DNA of 64,000 bases from Gammaproteobacteria bacterium (lineage in GTDB: Bacteria > Pseudomonadota > Gammaproteobacteria > Pseudomonadales > Litorivicinaceae), in NCBI GenBank assembly GCA_024640985.1, contig JAHEDY010000003.1, positions 1 through 64,000 of the forward strand, in the 5' to 3' direction. Below the pieces are notes generated by a model. It saw nothing but the letters and a program-made list of their open reading frames with translations, did not search any database and had not been told where the DNA came from. Both the position numbers and the translations under genes were made by a program. Each line of letters opens with the position of its first letter. Position 1 is the stretch's first letter. Of the stretch, positions 21,610 through 31,369 are shown in pieces.

Positions 21610-22713
21610 AATTCGGTTTAAGTGTCGCCAACCAAGCTCTGAAGCCTGAAAGCGATCCGGTGTCAGCAGTCCGAGTGAGTCGGCGTCAGCTAAATGCTCG
21701 GCACGAAATTGGTCTGCATCGAGACCTGTCCGCTCATGGAAACACGCATGTGAAATTCCGGATTTCAACCGAAGCCCATTCATCAAGCATTCTGCGCTGA
21801 GATGTCCGTTGGACAACGGATGTTCTGTCGCCATAAAGCTCGTGCGAGCGAGATAGTGGTCTGGTTGCCGTGTTCGCTGTGTTCGAACGGTGCCACGATC
21901 GGTGGTGATCTTGCCATGCGCCCCGGCGCCGATGCCAAAGTAATCACCAAACTGCCAATAGTTAAGATTGTGTCGCGCTTCTTCACCAGGCTTTGCATAG
22001 GCTGACACTTCGTATTGATGAAGGCCCATGTCTGCGATGAGATCGCTTCCTGTCTCCTCAGTCGTTTCCAGCGCCTCTTCATTGGGAAGCGCAGGCGGGC
22101 GCGAATAAAAAGCCGTATTGGGTTCGATGGTGAGCTGATACCAAGAGAGATGCGTGATTTCTAGGGACCGAATAATCTCAAGATCGCCTCGTGCAATCTC
22201 TGGTGTTTGATGGGGAGTCCCATGCATCAAGTCGACATTAAGCCGTTGAAACCCAATGTCTTGGGCATGCTGGATCATATGAATCGCTTGGTCCGCATCA
22301 TGGATCCGACCAAGCGCTGTTAAAACCTCTGCATTAAAGCTCTGCACACCAACCGACAGCCGATTGATGCCGAGATCGCGATACCCAGTTAAATGATCCA
22401 AATCCAGGGTTCCTGGATTCGCTTCTAAGGTGATTTCAGTCTTCTCGGAGATGAGTCCCCGAGAGGCCAGTCGATTCAATAATGGGGCTAGTGTTTGAGG
22501 CGGCATGAGACTGGGTGTACCGCCACCGAAGAACACAGAGACAAAGGGTTGGTTTCCGTATCGTTCGAGATCTGAATCGAGATCCTTGATCAGAAATTGA
22601 CCGTACCTCTCGAAGTCAGGATGCGCCTGTTCATGGCTGTTGAAATCGCAATAGGGGCATTTTCTGAGACACCAGGGCACGTGGACATAGAGTGAGCGTG
22701 GCTGGGCGATCAA
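21592..22713 (-). CDS. hemW: Radical SAM heme chaperone HemW
   Basis: 373 residues. The radical SAM cluster motif is CLRKCPYCDFNSH (CxxxCxxC), near residue 15; the extra Cys-x3-Cys-x2-Cys-Asp-Phe pattern and VFFGGGTPSLM are typical of HemW, a heme-delivery protein often misnamed coproporphyrinogen oxidase. The HNxxYW motif appears as RHNLNYWQFGDYFGIGAGAHG, which supports HemW. The start is TTG overlapping the rdgB stop; no in-frame ATG is nearby. Last gene of the long minus-strand run. Confidence 0.93.
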   Translation of the reverse strand: MIAQPRSLYVHVPWCLRKCPYCDFNSHEQAHPDFERYGQFLIKDLDSDLERYGNQPFVSVFFGGGTPSLMPPQTLAPLLNRLASRGLISEKTEITLEANPGTLDLDHLTGYRDLGINRLSVGVQSFNAEVLTALGRIHDADQAIHMIQHAQDIGFQRLNVDLMHGTPHQTPEIARGDLEIIRSLEITHLSWYQLTIEPNTAFYSRPPALPNEEALETTEETGSDLIADMGLHQYEVSAYAKPGEEARHNLNYWQFGDYFGIGAGAHGKITTDRGTVRTQRTRQPDHYLARTSFMATEHPLSNGHLSAECLMNGLRLKSGISHACFHERTGLDADQFRAEHLADADSLGLLTPDRFQASELGWRHLNRILEMLV

Positions 22714-23306
22714 CGCAGTTGTGATCGCAGCTCTGCGACAGCGATGCCGCGATGGCTCAATCGATTCTTCGTCTCCGAGTCGAGCTCGGCTGCGGTCTGG
22801 TCGAGCCCATCTGGCAGAAACGCGGGATCATATCCGAATCCGCCATCGCCTCGCGGTGTTTCGAGGATCCGACCATTCCAACGACCGATGACGACCAGTG
22901 GATCAGGATCAGTTGCATGCCTTACGAGAGCCAGCGCGCAGATGTAGTGGCCTTGCCGATCCTCTGGTGAGAATCCCTGCAATCGTTCGAGTAGCAGGTT
23001 CAAATTGTCTTGATCAGTAGCATCAGCACCAGCGAATCGCGCTGAATAGAGCCCCGGCGCGCCATCCAGAGCTGGCATCACCAGCCCAGAATCATCTGCC
23101 ATGGCCGGGAGATGAGCTGCTGCCGAGGCATGTCGAGCCTTGAGTAATGCATTTTCGATGAAAGACAGCCCCGTCTCTTCGGGCGACTCGATACCGAGAT
23201 CAGACTGTGGGATGACTTCGGTTCCGAAGTCGTCGAACAATTTGGAAAACTCGCGAAGTTTCCCTCGATTACCACTGGCAAGCACCAGTTGTTGATTAGT
23301 CCACAT
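22710..23306 (-). CDS. rdgB: dITP/XTP pyrophosphatase
   Basis: House-cleaning enzyme that hydrolyses ITP, dITP and XTP. 198 residues beginning LVLASGNRGKLREF, with ADDSGLVMPALDGAPGLYSARFAG (metal and purine site) and FGYDPAFLPDG near the C-terminus. It overlaps both hemW (4 bases) and the DUF4426 gene (11 bases). rdgB-hemW pairing is widespread. Confidence 0.95.
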   Translation of the reverse strand: MWTNQQLVLASGNRGKLREFSKLFDDFGTEVIPQSDLGIESPEETGLSFIENALLKARHASAAAHLPAMADDSGLVMPALDGAPGLYSARFAGADATDQDNLNLLLERLQGFSPEDRQGHYICALALVRHATDPDPLVVIGRWNGRILETPRGDGGFGYDPAFLPDGLDQTAAELDSETKNRLSHRGIAVAELRSQLR

Positions 23307-23730
23307 AGACGCGGTGCTTGAAGTTAACGTCGATTGCTCGTGCCGCCTCGGGAATCACCTCAAGCACGATCTGGATTTCTTCTTCACTGGATACGCGAAT
23401 AGGGGCTAAGTAGTAGATGGCGTCTTTCCCTTCATCGATCTCTTGAAAGCTGAGCGTTTGGGTTTGGCCCAGTAAGTTCTTCGAGAATCCAGTGACAGCG
23501 GCAGGCAACGCACCACGAGCTTGACCATCGGCTTGCACTTTCAGCACGACGACATTGATCAGCGCCTGCCGACGACTCCTCTCAAAGCCATAAATACTTG
23601 CCACATCTTGGGTCAGAAAGGTCGATGGAAACGGTTGAACTTGTACTTCAAACCCCTGCTCCCTGACGATTTCCGCCGAGTGAGCCACGATACTCAAACA
23701 GGCGATCACGAGTGCGGTGAGATAACGCAT
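23296..23730 (-). CDS. DUF4426 exported protein
   Basis: 144 residues with a clear N-terminal signal peptide (MRYLTALVIACLSIVAHSA), so it is exported to the periplasm. The rest is beta-rich with no catalytic motif. The position between metW and rdgB is the one held by DUF4426 proteins in pseudomonads, which is the main reason for the family call. Function unknown. It starts directly after metW with no gap and overlaps rdgB by 11 bases. Confidence 0.75.
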   Translation of the reverse strand: MRYLTALVIACLSIVAHSAEIVREQGFEVQVQPFPSTFLTQDVASIYGFERSRRQALINVVVLKVQADGQARGALPAAVTGFSKNLLGQTQTLSFQEIDEGKDAIYYLAPIRVSSEEEIQIVLEVIPEAARAIDVNFKHRVYVD

Positions 23731-24327
23731 TTAAGACTCCTTGGTCAGTCGATACACAGCAACTTCACCAAAGAGATTGGGCCAAACAGTCCCAAGCCAA
23801 GTTCTTTTTCCAGAGAGATTGGATGTATCTCTATCAAGAATACGAATGGAGAGTCTCTGACACAGCTCTTCGAAGTCTCGGAATGTCGACAGGTGAATGT
23901 TTGGCGTGTTATACCAAGGGTTGGGTAACTGTGGGTTCACAGGCATATGTCCGGCGAGCCCTAATTGAATGCGGTTACTGATGTAAGCGAAATTTGGGAA
24001 GGTGACAATGGCTTCACGACCGACCCGGAGCATCTCAGACAAGGCGAGATCTGGTCGACGAATCGCCTGGAGCGTTTGCGTCATGATGACGGTATCGAAT
24101 TGTTGATCATTAAAATTGGATAAGCCGCGATTCAGATCTTGCTGGATCACGCTTAATCCTTGGTCCAGACAGGTGGCGATTTTCACTGGATCAAGCTCGA
24201 GACCTAGGGCATCAATGTGGTGGCTTTTGACTAGTTGTGCAAGGAGTTTTCCATCGCCACAACCGAGATCAAGTACCCGAGAATGGGTCGTGATCCAACT
24301 CGGAATTTGGTGGGAGTGCGCGATCAT
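23731..24327 (-). CDS. metW: Methionine biosynthesis protein MetW
   Basis: 198-residue methyltransferase-like protein with SAM loop [16 protein letters not shown] at residues 19-34. In proteobacteria MetW is the partner of MetX in homoserine acylation. The metX-metW overlap of 4 bases fits a complex made in equal amounts. Its methyltransferase substrate, if any, is unknown. Confidence 0.93.
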   Translation of the reverse strand: MIAHSHQIPSWITTHSRVLDLGCGDGKLLAQLVKSHHIDALGLELDPVKIATCLDQGLSVIQQDLNRGLSNFNDQQFDTVIMTQTLQAIRRPDLALSEMLRVGREAIVTFPNFAYISNRIQLGLAGHMPVNPQLPNPWYNTPNIHLSTFRDFEELCQRLSIRILDRDTSNLSGKRTWLGTVWPNLFGEVAVYRLTKES

Positions 24328-25460
24328 TCATCGCCTCCAAGATCACGGTAAACACGGTCCATAAATGCTTTAAATATCCGTTCATAAGTCGCATCAGGAA
24401 TCAGGAAGGCGTCGTGTCCGTGGGTTGACTCCAAACGAGAATAACTCACGGGCTTCCCAGCTTGGATGAGTGCGTCCACGATCTCTTCAGAGCGTGATGG
24501 AGAGAATCGCCAATCGGTTGTAAACGAGAGCACCAAAAACTGACATTTTGTGCTTTTCAGGACGTTCGGTAATGGCATGGATTCGGTATTGGTTGGATCA
24601 AAATAATCGAGGGCACGAGTCATTAAAATATAGGTATTCGCATCAAAGCGACCACTGAATTGCTCGCCTTGGTATCGGAGATATTGTTCCACCGCAAAAT
24701 TCACTCCCTCAGCATCACGATCGTCGCGCGGCAGGCGTCGGCCAAATTTTTTGCCCATGGACACGTCGGATAAATACGTGATGTGACCAACCATTCTGGC
24801 GAGTCCAAGGCCGGATGCTGGGATCACCTCATGGTCAGCATAATTCCCTTCAAAGAAGTTAGGGTCTCGCATGATCGCTTGTCGAGCGACTTCGTTAAAA
24901 GCAATGTTCTGCGCTGTCAATCGTGGCGCCGCAGCGATGATGGCTGCGCTCTTCACCCTGGATGGATAGGTGATTGACCACTGAAGCGCTTGCATACCGC
25001 CCAGTGAGCCACCAGCGATTGCTGCAAATTGTTCGATTCCGAAATAGTCTGCCAGCCGTGCTTGTGAATGGATCCAATCCAATACGGTGACTTCAGGAAA
25101 GTCTGGTCCATAGGCCTTGCCTGTCTCTGGGTTCATTGAGAGAGGCCCGGTTGAGCCTGAGCAACCACCTAAATTGTTCAAGCTCACCACAAAAAACAGG
25201 TCTGTATCGATGGCTTTTCCGGGTCCGATGTAACTGTCCCACCAACCGGGTTTGGTGTCTTCTGACCCATGGTATCCGGCCGCATGATGGTCACCACTGA
25301 GCGCATGACAGACGAGGACGGCGTTTGATTTTTGGGTATTTAAGGTCCCATAGGTTTCAACCATTAAGTCGTAACGTGGAAGTCGTCCGCCTCGCTCTAA
25401 GTCGAGCGGGGTCTCAAATGGGATGAGCTGCGGGGTAACAACCCCGACGGATCCAGTCAC
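24324..25460 (-). CDS. metX: Homoserine O-acyltransferase MetX
   Basis: Alpha/beta-hydrolase of 378 residues that acylates homoserine at the entry to methionine synthesis. The nucleophile serine is in [24 protein letters not shown] (oxyanion region) and the C-terminal histidine in STHGHDAFL complete the triad. Because a metW follows, the pseudomonad-like succinyl-CoA specificity (MetXS) is likely, but succinyl versus acetyl cannot be settled by eye. The start is GTG overlapping the yggT stop. Confidence 0.93.
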   Translation of the reverse strand: MTGSVGVVTPQLIPFETPLDLERGGRLPRYDLMVETYGTLNTQKSNAVLVCHALSGDHHAAGYHGSEDTKPGWWDSYIGPGKAIDTDLFFVVSLNNLGGCSGSTGPLSMNPETGKAYGPDFPEVTVLDWIHSQARLADYFGIEQFAAIAGGSLGGMQALQWSITYPSRVKSAAIIAAAPRLTAQNIAFNEVARQAIMRDPNFFEGNYADHEVIPASGLGLARMVGHITYLSDVSMGKKFGRRLPRDDRDAEGVNFAVEQYLRYQGEQFSGRFDANTYILMTRALDYFDPTNTESMPLPNVLKSTKCQFLVLSFTTDWRFSPSRSEEIVDALIQAGKPVSYSRLESTHGHDAFLIPDATYERIFKAFMDRVYRDLGGDE

Positions 25461-26050
25461 TAACTGATCCCAACGAAGAATTGGGCCACAGTCGATGACA
25501 TTCCCATGGAGCGGGCAGGTCCACGAATCACAACGGCTTCCAGAATGTTGATGACGACAAACAAGAGGATTGGTGATAAATCCAAACCGCCGAGATTAGG
25601 AACGATCTTCCGGAAGGGGGCCAAAAATGGTTCTGACACTTGGAACAACAATTCTGCACCAGGATGCGAGGCTCCTGGAGCCAACCAGGACAGGATAATC
25701 ATGCCAAGTAATGCATAGAAAACCAGATTGATCATCACACCAAAGACCGACAGGATCGACCAAACAATGAGTTGTCCAACCCCTGGGATTCCGCCGAGGA
25801 GAAAGAGGCATAACCCAGCGCCAAGCGCCTGAATGACGATCGCACTGACCAGGATCCCTGTGTTGAAAGAGCCAATGGTTGGGAGGCTACTAAATACACC
25901 AGTCAGTGGTGCAGTGAAGCGGTTAATGCCCTGTGAAATCGGATTATAAAAATTGGCCTGCGCGAGCTGGAGTATAAAACGAAGGCCTACCAGTGCGACC
26001 AGGACCGAAATCACCGTATTTAACACATAAAAAATCAGATTCGCTTCCAT
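25460..26050 (-). CDS. yggT: YggT family membrane protein
   Basis: 196 residues with two YggT repeats. Hydrophobic segments lie near residues 5-30, 65-90, 100-125 and 160-185, and each repeat carries a FxxP-type turn ([16 protein letters not shown] and [16 protein letters not shown]). The function is unsettled; homologues sit next to proC/yggS and have been linked to osmotic stress and cell-division-related functions. Located between proC (38-base gap) and metX. Confidence 0.9.
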   Translation of the reverse strand: MEANLIFYVLNTVISVLVALVGLRFILQLAQANFYNPISQGINRFTAPLTGVFSSLPTIGSFNTGILVSAIVIQALGAGLCLFLLGGIPGVGQLIVWSILSVFGVMINLVFYALLGMIILSWLAPGASHPGAELLFQVSEPFLAPFRKIVPNLGGLDLSPILLFVVINILEAVVIRGPARSMGMSSTVAQFFVGIS

Positions 26051-26088
26051 GGTGCTCCCTTTATCGAATCAGTAGCCTAACGTAATTT

Positions 26089-26904
26089 TTAGGGTGCGTC
26101 TTTGGACAGCTCGCCGGCCCGATCCCGTGCCGCAATCAGTGCGCGGTCGATAAGATCGGCAAAGTCACCCTCATGAAAAACGGCCAGTGCGGCTTCCGTT
26201 GTGCCGCCTGGCGAGGTCACTCGTTGACGAAGAACATCGGGTCCGACATCCGAAAACTCAACCATTTGGGCGGCACCTTTTGCTGTTTGAACCACGAGCT
26301 TGTGTGCGACATCTGGTGATAGTCCAAGGCGTATCCCGGTATTGATCAGATTTTCGATCATGAGAAAGAAGTAGGCGGGCCCTGAGCCTGAGACCGCGGT
26401 TACCGTATCGATGGCATCTTCACTTGGTACCCAAAGAGCCTGCCCACAGGATTCAAAGATGCGTTGCACGGCGATTTGCGTTTCATCGTCTAACGTGGTG
26501 TCTGAAGCTAATGCCGACATCCCTTCACCGATGAGTGCGGGCGTGTTCGGCATGACACGGACCACCGTGTTGTTGGGCTCATTGAGCCACCGGCGGATCC
26601 CCCGAATCGTGATTCCCGCAGCGATCGAAATAATGATTTGAGACTTGTGCAAACTCGGTGCAATTGCTGTTAGTACGGCATCCATCATTTGCGGTTTCAC
26701 GGCAAGAATTATGAAGTCAGCCTGGGCCATCACAGGCTCGTGATGATTGAAGGCTGTAACGCCGAGTGCCCTGATGGCTTTGCGAGACTCTGGATTCGGA
26801 TCAGAGACCAAAATATCGCTTGCTACGCGGCCACTCTTTAGGAGTCCGGTGATGATGGCTTGGGCCATATTGCCGCCACCAATAAATCCGATGTGTTGGT
26901 TCAT
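26089..26904 (-). CDS. proC: Pyrroline-5-carboxylate reductase
   Basis: Last step of proline synthesis. 271 residues with NAD(P) loop IGFIGGGNMAQAIITGL at the N-terminus, LAVKPQMMDAVL, RVMPNTPALIGEGMSAL and SGSGPAYFFLMIENL (substrate site), then TSPGGTTEAAL at the C-terminus. It overlaps yggS by 4 bases; yggS-proC-yggT is a classic conserved trio. Confidence 0.97.
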   Translation of the reverse strand: MNQHIGFIGGGNMAQAIITGLLKSGRVASDILVSDPNPESRKAIRALGVTAFNHHEPVMAQADFIILAVKPQMMDAVLTAIAPSLHKSQIIISIAAGITIRGIRRWLNEPNNTVVRVMPNTPALIGEGMSALASDTTLDDETQIAVQRIFESCGQALWVPSEDAIDTVTAVSGSGPAYFFLMIENLINTGIRLGLSPDVAHKLVVQTAKGAAQMVEFSDVGPDVLRQRVTSPGGTTEAALAVFHEGDFADLIDRALIAARDRAGELSKDAP

Positions 26905-27608
26905 AATGTTTCCTTGGGAGCTCGTGCTCCGAAGAGTGCTGTACCGATGCGCACCATGGTGCTTCCTTCGGAAATGGCAAGCTCAAGATCATTCGTCATT
27001 CCCATGGAGAGGGTATCAAAGATCTCGGGAGTCGGATGGTCTCCTTTGATCTCCTCAAAGAGCCCCTTCAGTTGCTGATGGGCGCGCTGTAAATCGTCTT
27101 CACTGACCGGATCTGGGATCGACATAAGTCCCCGGAGCTTCAGATGAGGCAGTTTCCAGATTGCAATCGCCAGCGCCTTGAGGTCTGTCGGTGAGACGCC
27201 TGACTTCGTCTCAGCAAGATCGACATTTACTTGAATTAGGATATTCAGTGGATCTCCGTCTCGAGCATCATTGAGTCGAGAAGCAATTTTTTCGCGGTCA
27301 ACGGTATGAACCCAATCGAACTCGGTTGCAATGAGTTTGGTTTTGTTGCTTTGGATATGCCCGATATAGTGCCATTCGATATCCAGTCCCTGCAGTTCAT
27401 GGATTTTATCGACAGCTTCCTGAACATAGTTCTCTCCGAAACTGCGTTGTCCGAGCGCATGCAACATCTGAATATCTGAGCTGGGTTTCGTTTTGGAAAC
27501 AGCAAGCAATTGGATGGATTCTGGGTTCCGGCCACAGTTGCTCGCGGCCTCTCGAATGGCGGTATCGATCACGGCGAGATGCTGTTTGAGTTCGGTTGCG
27601 CGATCCAT
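26901..27608 (-). CDS. yggS: YggS/PLPBP pyridoxal phosphate homeostasis protein
   Basis: Single-domain PLP-binding TIM barrel, 235 residues. The PLP lysine is in LLAVSKTKPS near residue 36; GENYVQE, WHYIGHIQSNK, LIQVNV and SMGMTNDLELAI are all conserved. The family buffers PLP and affects amino-acid pools. It lies 3 bases after pyrC' and overlaps proC. Confidence 0.95.
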   Translation of the reverse strand: MDRATELKQHLAVIDTAIREAASNCGRNPESIQLLAVSKTKPSSDIQMLHALGQRSFGENYVQEAVDKIHELQGLDIEWHYIGHIQSNKTKLIATEFDWVHTVDREKIASRLNDARDGDPLNILIQVNVDLAETKSGVSPTDLKALAIAIWKLPHLKLRGLMSIPDPVSEDDLQRAHQQLKGLFEEIKGDHPTPEIFDTLSMGMTNDLELAISEGSTMVRIGTALFGARAPKETL

Positions 27609-27611
27609 GGG

Positions 27612-28874
27612 TTAACGGGGGAAGTGTTGTCCGCCAATCCAGGTGCCAAGAACACGACCAGGAAGAGTCTTTCCAAGCAGTGGACTATTTGCCCCTGCAC
27701 TGAGCCAGGTGGTTGGGTCGAAGTGCGTTTGGCCTTCAGGGTCGATGAGAACGCAGTCAGCTGAATTGCCGTATTGAAGACAGCCAAGATCTGGACGATT
27801 GATGAGGCGAGCGGCACGCACAGTCATCGCATCAAGCGAATACTCAAGCGGTAACTCACCCTGTTTGTCGAGTTCAATGAGTGACTGAATCATGCCCTCG
27901 CTCATACTCATGCCTTGATCGGTCTCTGGGAAAGGCGCGAGCTTCGCACCAGGTTCATGCGGCGAATGATCAGACACAATGACGTCGATGGTTCCATCAA
28001 TGACGCCTGCAATGAGGGCGCATCGATCTTCTTCAGTTCTCAGTGGTCGCTCAAGATGGAAATTTGGATCCAAGTTGATGATCGCGTGTTCTGAATAGAT
28101 CAGGTGTGCGAGTGTGACATCACAGGTGATTTGAAGACCTCGAGCTTTGGCCGCCTTGATTCGTTCTACTGAGTTTTTGGTGGTGATGCGAGAAAAGTGC
28201 GCATGGACACCCGTGGCTTCGACCAGATCAAGATCGGCCCCCAATCCAAGAGTTTCTGACAATGAGGGATTCAGTGACAGACCCAGTCCGGTGCCAATCT
28301 GTCCGGCGTGTGCGCAGCCTCCTGCAAAGTCTGAGTCTTCGGAATCCAAAATCACACCAATACCCAGACTTTGCGCATATTTCAGCGCATTCAGTTCAAT
28401 TTTTCGTGAACCGAAGGGCCGATTTCCTTGTGCGAGCGCCACACAGCCTGCATCCACCAGTGCTGCCATTTCTGACAGGTGATGGCCTTCACCGCCTTGG
28501 GTCAACATGGCGGTCGGTAGAACACGGCAGAAGCCAGATGCTTTGGCGCGCTCAAGTACTAATCGAACGTCCGCGGGAGAATCAACCACGGGATCTGTAG
28601 TGGGTGTAGCCACCACCGAAGTCACACCTCCTGCTATCGCCGCACGGGTTTCTGAAGCAATCGTGCCTTTATGCTCGAGACCGGGTTCTCGTAAATTCAC
28701 TCGGCAATCGATCAGTCCAGGGATCAAAAGGCCACCTTGGCCATCGACCACCTGAGCATCCTTGATCGTCGTAGGATCAACGAAGAGTTCCTTCTCAATA
28801 CCAATTTCCGTCGCTTGATGAAGGGGGCTATTCGGAGAAAGAATACGAATATTTCGAATGACTACGCCCATCAT
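27612..28874 (-). CDS. pyrC': Dihydroorotase-like PyrC', probably inactive ATCase partner
   Basis: 420-residue type I dihydroorotase homologue. The metal-binding His-x-His that should read DxHVHLREPG is [10 protein letters not shown] (residues 56-65), so both histidines are gone and catalysis is unlikely. Later elements remain, for example [10 protein letters not shown]. In pseudomonads such a pyrC' follows pyrB and its product is a structural subunit of aspartate transcarbamoylase, while a separate active pyrC does the reaction. The 4-base overlap with pyrB fits subunits of one complex. Tandem ATGs after AGGAGAG mark the start. Confidence 0.9.
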   Translation of the reverse strand: MMGVVIRNIRILSPNSPLHQATEIGIEKELFVDPTTIKDAQVVDGQGGLLIPGLIDCRVNLREPGLEHKGTIASETRAAIAGGVTSVVATPTTDPVVDSPADVRLVLERAKASGFCRVLPTAMLTQGGEGHHLSEMAALVDAGCVALAQGNRPFGSRKIELNALKYAQSLGIGVILDSEDSDFAGGCAHAGQIGTGLGLSLNPSLSETLGLGADLDLVEATGVHAHFSRITTKNSVERIKAAKARGLQITCDVTLAHLIYSEHAIINLDPNFHLERPLRTEEDRCALIAGVIDGTIDVIVSDHSPHEPGAKLAPFPETDQGMSMSEGMIQSLIELDKQGELPLEYSLDAMTVRAARLINRPDLGCLQYGNSADCVLIDPEGQTHFDPTTWLSAGANSPLLGKTLPGRVLGTWIGGQHFPR

Positions 28875-29842
28875 TGACTCTCCTGTTGTGTTGAGAGAGT
28901 CATTGCCATGACGGCCATGCGGATGGCAATCCCGTTAGTGACTTGATCCAAGATGACAGCTTGGGGCCCATCAGCCACTTCATTGGCGATTTCGACACCG
29001 CGGTTGATCGGACCTGGGTGCATCACGATGGCGTTGTCGTCGGCGAGTTGGAGACGTGATTCAGTCATTCCGTAGAGGTTGAAGAACTCGCGCTCACTTG
29101 GCAGTAGAGCACTGCTCATGCGTTCCTTTTGCAGTCGGAGAAGGACGACCACATCGACGCCATTGAGGCCGTCCTCGATGCGATTGAAACTCTGCACACC
29201 GAGGTGCCCGAGATCTCCCGGTAGGAGTGTTCCTGGACCAATCGCGCGAATATCTGGACATCCCATGCCGCGTAATCCGTGAATCAACGATCGTGCAACA
29301 CGGGAGTGCTTCAGATCACCGACGATGGCCACCGACAGATTTGCCGGGTCCCCTTTGTGCTTTCGGATGGTCATCAAGTCGAGGAGGGCTTGTGTTGGGT
29401 GCGCGTGCGTGCCATCACCGGCATTGATGACAGCAATGTTAGGTGTCACACGATCAGCAATGAAGAAGGGCGCTCCGCCGGCACTGTGCCGAACCACAAA
29501 CAGGTCGGCCTGCATTGCCTCTAAGTTTTTCAGCGTATCAAACAGGGTTTCGCCTTTGGAGGCCGAACTGGTTCTGATATCAAGGGTGACCACGTCTGCA
29601 CTTAAGCGATGGGCTGCAATATCGAAGGTTGTTCGCGTTCGGGTTGAGTTCTCGAAAAATAAATTCACCACTGTTTTACCGCGGAGGAGTGGCACTTTCT
29701 TCACAGGTTGGCCCTGTGATGACAGGAATGTTTCTGCGGTATCAAGAAGTTCGGTGATGAGAGATTGAGGAAGGCCTTCGGTCGTCAGGAGATGTTTCAA
29801 TCGTCCGTCTGGTGTGAGCTGGAGCGCAGCTGGACCTTGCAT
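28871..29842 (-). CDS. pyrB: Aspartate carbamoyltransferase catalytic chain
   Basis: First committed step of pyrimidine synthesis. 323 residues; carbamoyl-phosphate loop [16 protein letters not shown] near residue 65, then [25 protein letters not shown], and [11 protein letters not shown] at the aspartate site. No regulatory pyrI lies near; together with PyrC' it should form the large class A ATCase known from Pseudomonas. Eight bases after pyrR. Confidence 0.96.
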   Translation of the reverse strand: MQGPAALQLTPDGRLKHLLTTEGLPQSLITELLDTAETFLSSQGQPVKKVPLLRGKTVVNLFFENSTRTRTTFDIAAHRLSADVVTLDIRTSSASKGETLFDTLKNLEAMQADLFVVRHSAGGAPFFIADRVTPNIAVINAGDGTHAHPTQALLDLMTIRKHKGDPANLSVAIVGDLKHSRVARSLIHGLRGMGCPDIRAIGPGTLLPGDLGHLGVQSFNRIEDGLNGVDVVVLLRLQKERMSSALLPSEREFFNLYGMTESRLQLADDNAIVMHPGPINRGVEIANEVADGPQAVILDQVTNGIAIRMAVMAMTLSTQQESQ

Positions 29843-29850
29843 GGCGTTCC

Positions 29851-30354
29851 TTATTCCGAGTCCGGGGTCATGAGCACTAAAGGCTCAGGTCCGGATAGTT
29901 TACACCGGCCAACCCCTTCTTCGCCAAGGGATTCTCCGAGGAAAGTGGGCTCGATGGGTAATTCTCGGCCGCCGCGATCAAATAAAATGCCTAAATCGAT
30001 GCCTCCTGGGCGGCCATAATCAAACAGAACATTGATCGCTGCTCGAATGGTTCGACCCGTGAAAAGCACATCATCAATCAGCAGGATGCGTTCTCCATTG
30101 AGTTGTTGAGGCATCCGATCAGTTGTCCCGGACCGTTTCAATCCACTGGTTTCGAAATCATCACGATAGAATGAGATATCGAGGGTTGCCGGTGGGTCCC
30201 AGTGGAGCGCCTCGCAGAGACGGGTGGCTACCCAGGCGCCGCCTGTGTGGATGCCAACAACCAATGGTCGTTCATTCGCATAGTGTTCTCGCACTTCCGT
30301 GATGAGTGTGAGCAGTGCTGCTTCTGTTGCCGTTTGAGATCGGATCTCACGCAT
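29851..30354 (-). CDS. pyrR: PyrR: uracil phosphoribosyltransferase / pyrimidine regulator
   Basis: 167 residues from the ATG at 30354 (GGGAG upstream), overlapping ruvX by 8 bases; a frame opening at 30405 would run deep into ruvX. The PRPP motif [18 protein letters not shown] near residues 91-108 is intact, and [11 protein letters not shown] is the loop near the N-terminus. PyrR binds pyr mRNA in Bacillus; here no attenuator hairpins precede pyrB, because pyrR sits inside a packed gene run, so regulation may act through DNA or protein, or be absent. Confidence 0.9.
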   Translation of the reverse strand: MREIRSQTATEAALLTLITEVREHYANERPLVVGIHTGGAWVATRLCEALHWDPPATLDISFYRDDFETSGLKRSGTTDRMPQQLNGERILLIDDVLFTGRTIRAAINVLFDYGRPGGIDLGILFDRGGRELPIEPTFLGESLGEEGVGRCKLSGPEPLVLMTPDSE

Positions 30355-30760
30355 GTTGTTCTCCCAGCCAGCGTTCGAGTATGACACTCGCCGCTGTTGC
30401 ATCAAGTTTGCCGTCTTGATCGCCTGCTTTTCCTCGATAGTTCAAGTGCTCACGAGCCTCACGTGTGCTGTGATATTCGTTGATAAATTCGACGTGGACA
30501 CCAAATCGTCCGTGGATGCGTTGACCAAATTTTTTCGCGCGTTCAGCCATTTCACTCATCGATCCGTCATCGTGCAACGGAAGACCAACCACCACGACAT
30601 CAGGCTTCCATTCATCCAAAAGTGCCTGGATGTGCTCCCATTGTGGCGTTCCATCCTTCGCGGAGAGAGCGATTAGAGGGCTGGCTGTTTTAGTCAGCGT
30701 TTGCCCGGTGGCTACCCCAATGCGCGAGAGTCCGTAATCAAACCCAAGGGCCAAGGGCAT
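30347..30760 (-). CDS. ruvX: Holliday junction resolvase-like YqgF/RuvX (16S rRNA maturation)
   Basis: 137-residue RNase H-fold protein: LALGFDYGLSRIGVATG at the N-terminus, VVVGLPLHDDGSMSEMAERAKKF, and DATAASVILERWL at the C-terminus with the catalytic aspartate. In E. coli it is needed for 16S rRNA 5'-end processing. One-base overlap with yqgE, the standard yqgE-yqgF pair. Confidence 0.94.
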   Translation of the reverse strand: MPLALGFDYGLSRIGVATGQTLTKTASPLIALSAKDGTPQWEHIQALLDEWKPDVVVVGLPLHDDGSMSEMAERAKKFGQRIHGRFGVHVEFINEYHSTREAREHLNYRGKAGDQDGKLDATAASVILERWLGEQHA

Positions 30761-31329
30761 TAGGCGTGGCCTGCACCTTGTGACAGTTGGATCGGATCGA
30801 TGCCAAGTTGTGCTAACGCGGCTCGCTGTCGATCAGCGGTTGGAATTTGGAAAATAACATCCGCATCCCAGGGAACATGAATCCAGCTATTGGCCGCCAT
30901 TTCAGACTCAAGTTGTCCTTCTGACCAGCCTGAGTAACCCAGAATAAAGATGGCATCTCCTTGGTTCAGGGCGTCTACAGCCAGCGGTAGGACATCAGGG
31001 CTGGACGCGAGAAACAGACCTTCGAGCACTTCGACCACGTCATCCGTGATCGGATGATTGGAGAGTAAGAAGCCACGTTGCGGTTCAACCGGACCGCCAT
31101 TCATCACCGGAATGTCTGGATCCAAATTCGACGCCGCCTCAAGACCGAGTTGTTCGAAGATCTCTTGGACTGAAAATTCAGTTGGCTTATTCACAATAAA
31201 GCCCATGGCTCCGGTATCACCGTGCTCACACGTTAGTACCAACGAAGACTCAAACACGCCATCCTTGAGATCCGGCATGGATACCAAAAACTGGCCGTTA
31301 AACTGAGAGTGTCCTGAATCGTCGCTCAT
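30760..31329 (-). CDS. yqgE: UPF0301/AlgH family protein YqgE
   Basis: 189 residues from the ATG at 31329, matching the family length. FLVSMPDLKDGVFESSLVLTCEHG, GAMGFIVNKPT and GYSGWSEGQLE are hallmark segments; the protein ends GAGHA. The frame extends to 31443, with an ATG at 31347 as another candidate. Its biochemical role is unknown; it is called AlgH in pseudomonads. It lies about 40 bases after gshB, one of the widest gaps of the run. Confidence 0.9.
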   Translation of the reverse strand: MSDDSGHSQFNGQFLVSMPDLKDGVFESSLVLTCEHGDTGAMGFIVNKPTEFSVQEIFEQLGLEAASNLDPDIPVMNGGPVEPQRGFLLSNHPITDDVVEVLEGLFLASSPDVLPLAVDALNQGDAIFILGYSGWSEGQLESEMAANSWIHVPWDADVIFQIPTADRQRAALAQLGIDPIQLSQGAGHA

Positions 31330-31369
31330 GGGGTTGGTCTCTTTCATGACTGCATCCGTTAAGTGTAGC

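Noticed and set aside
28262-28600. Plus-strand frames of about 110 codons across pyrC'
   Set aside because: Several overlapping frames lie opposite the conserved PyrC' sequence with no ribosome site or family match.
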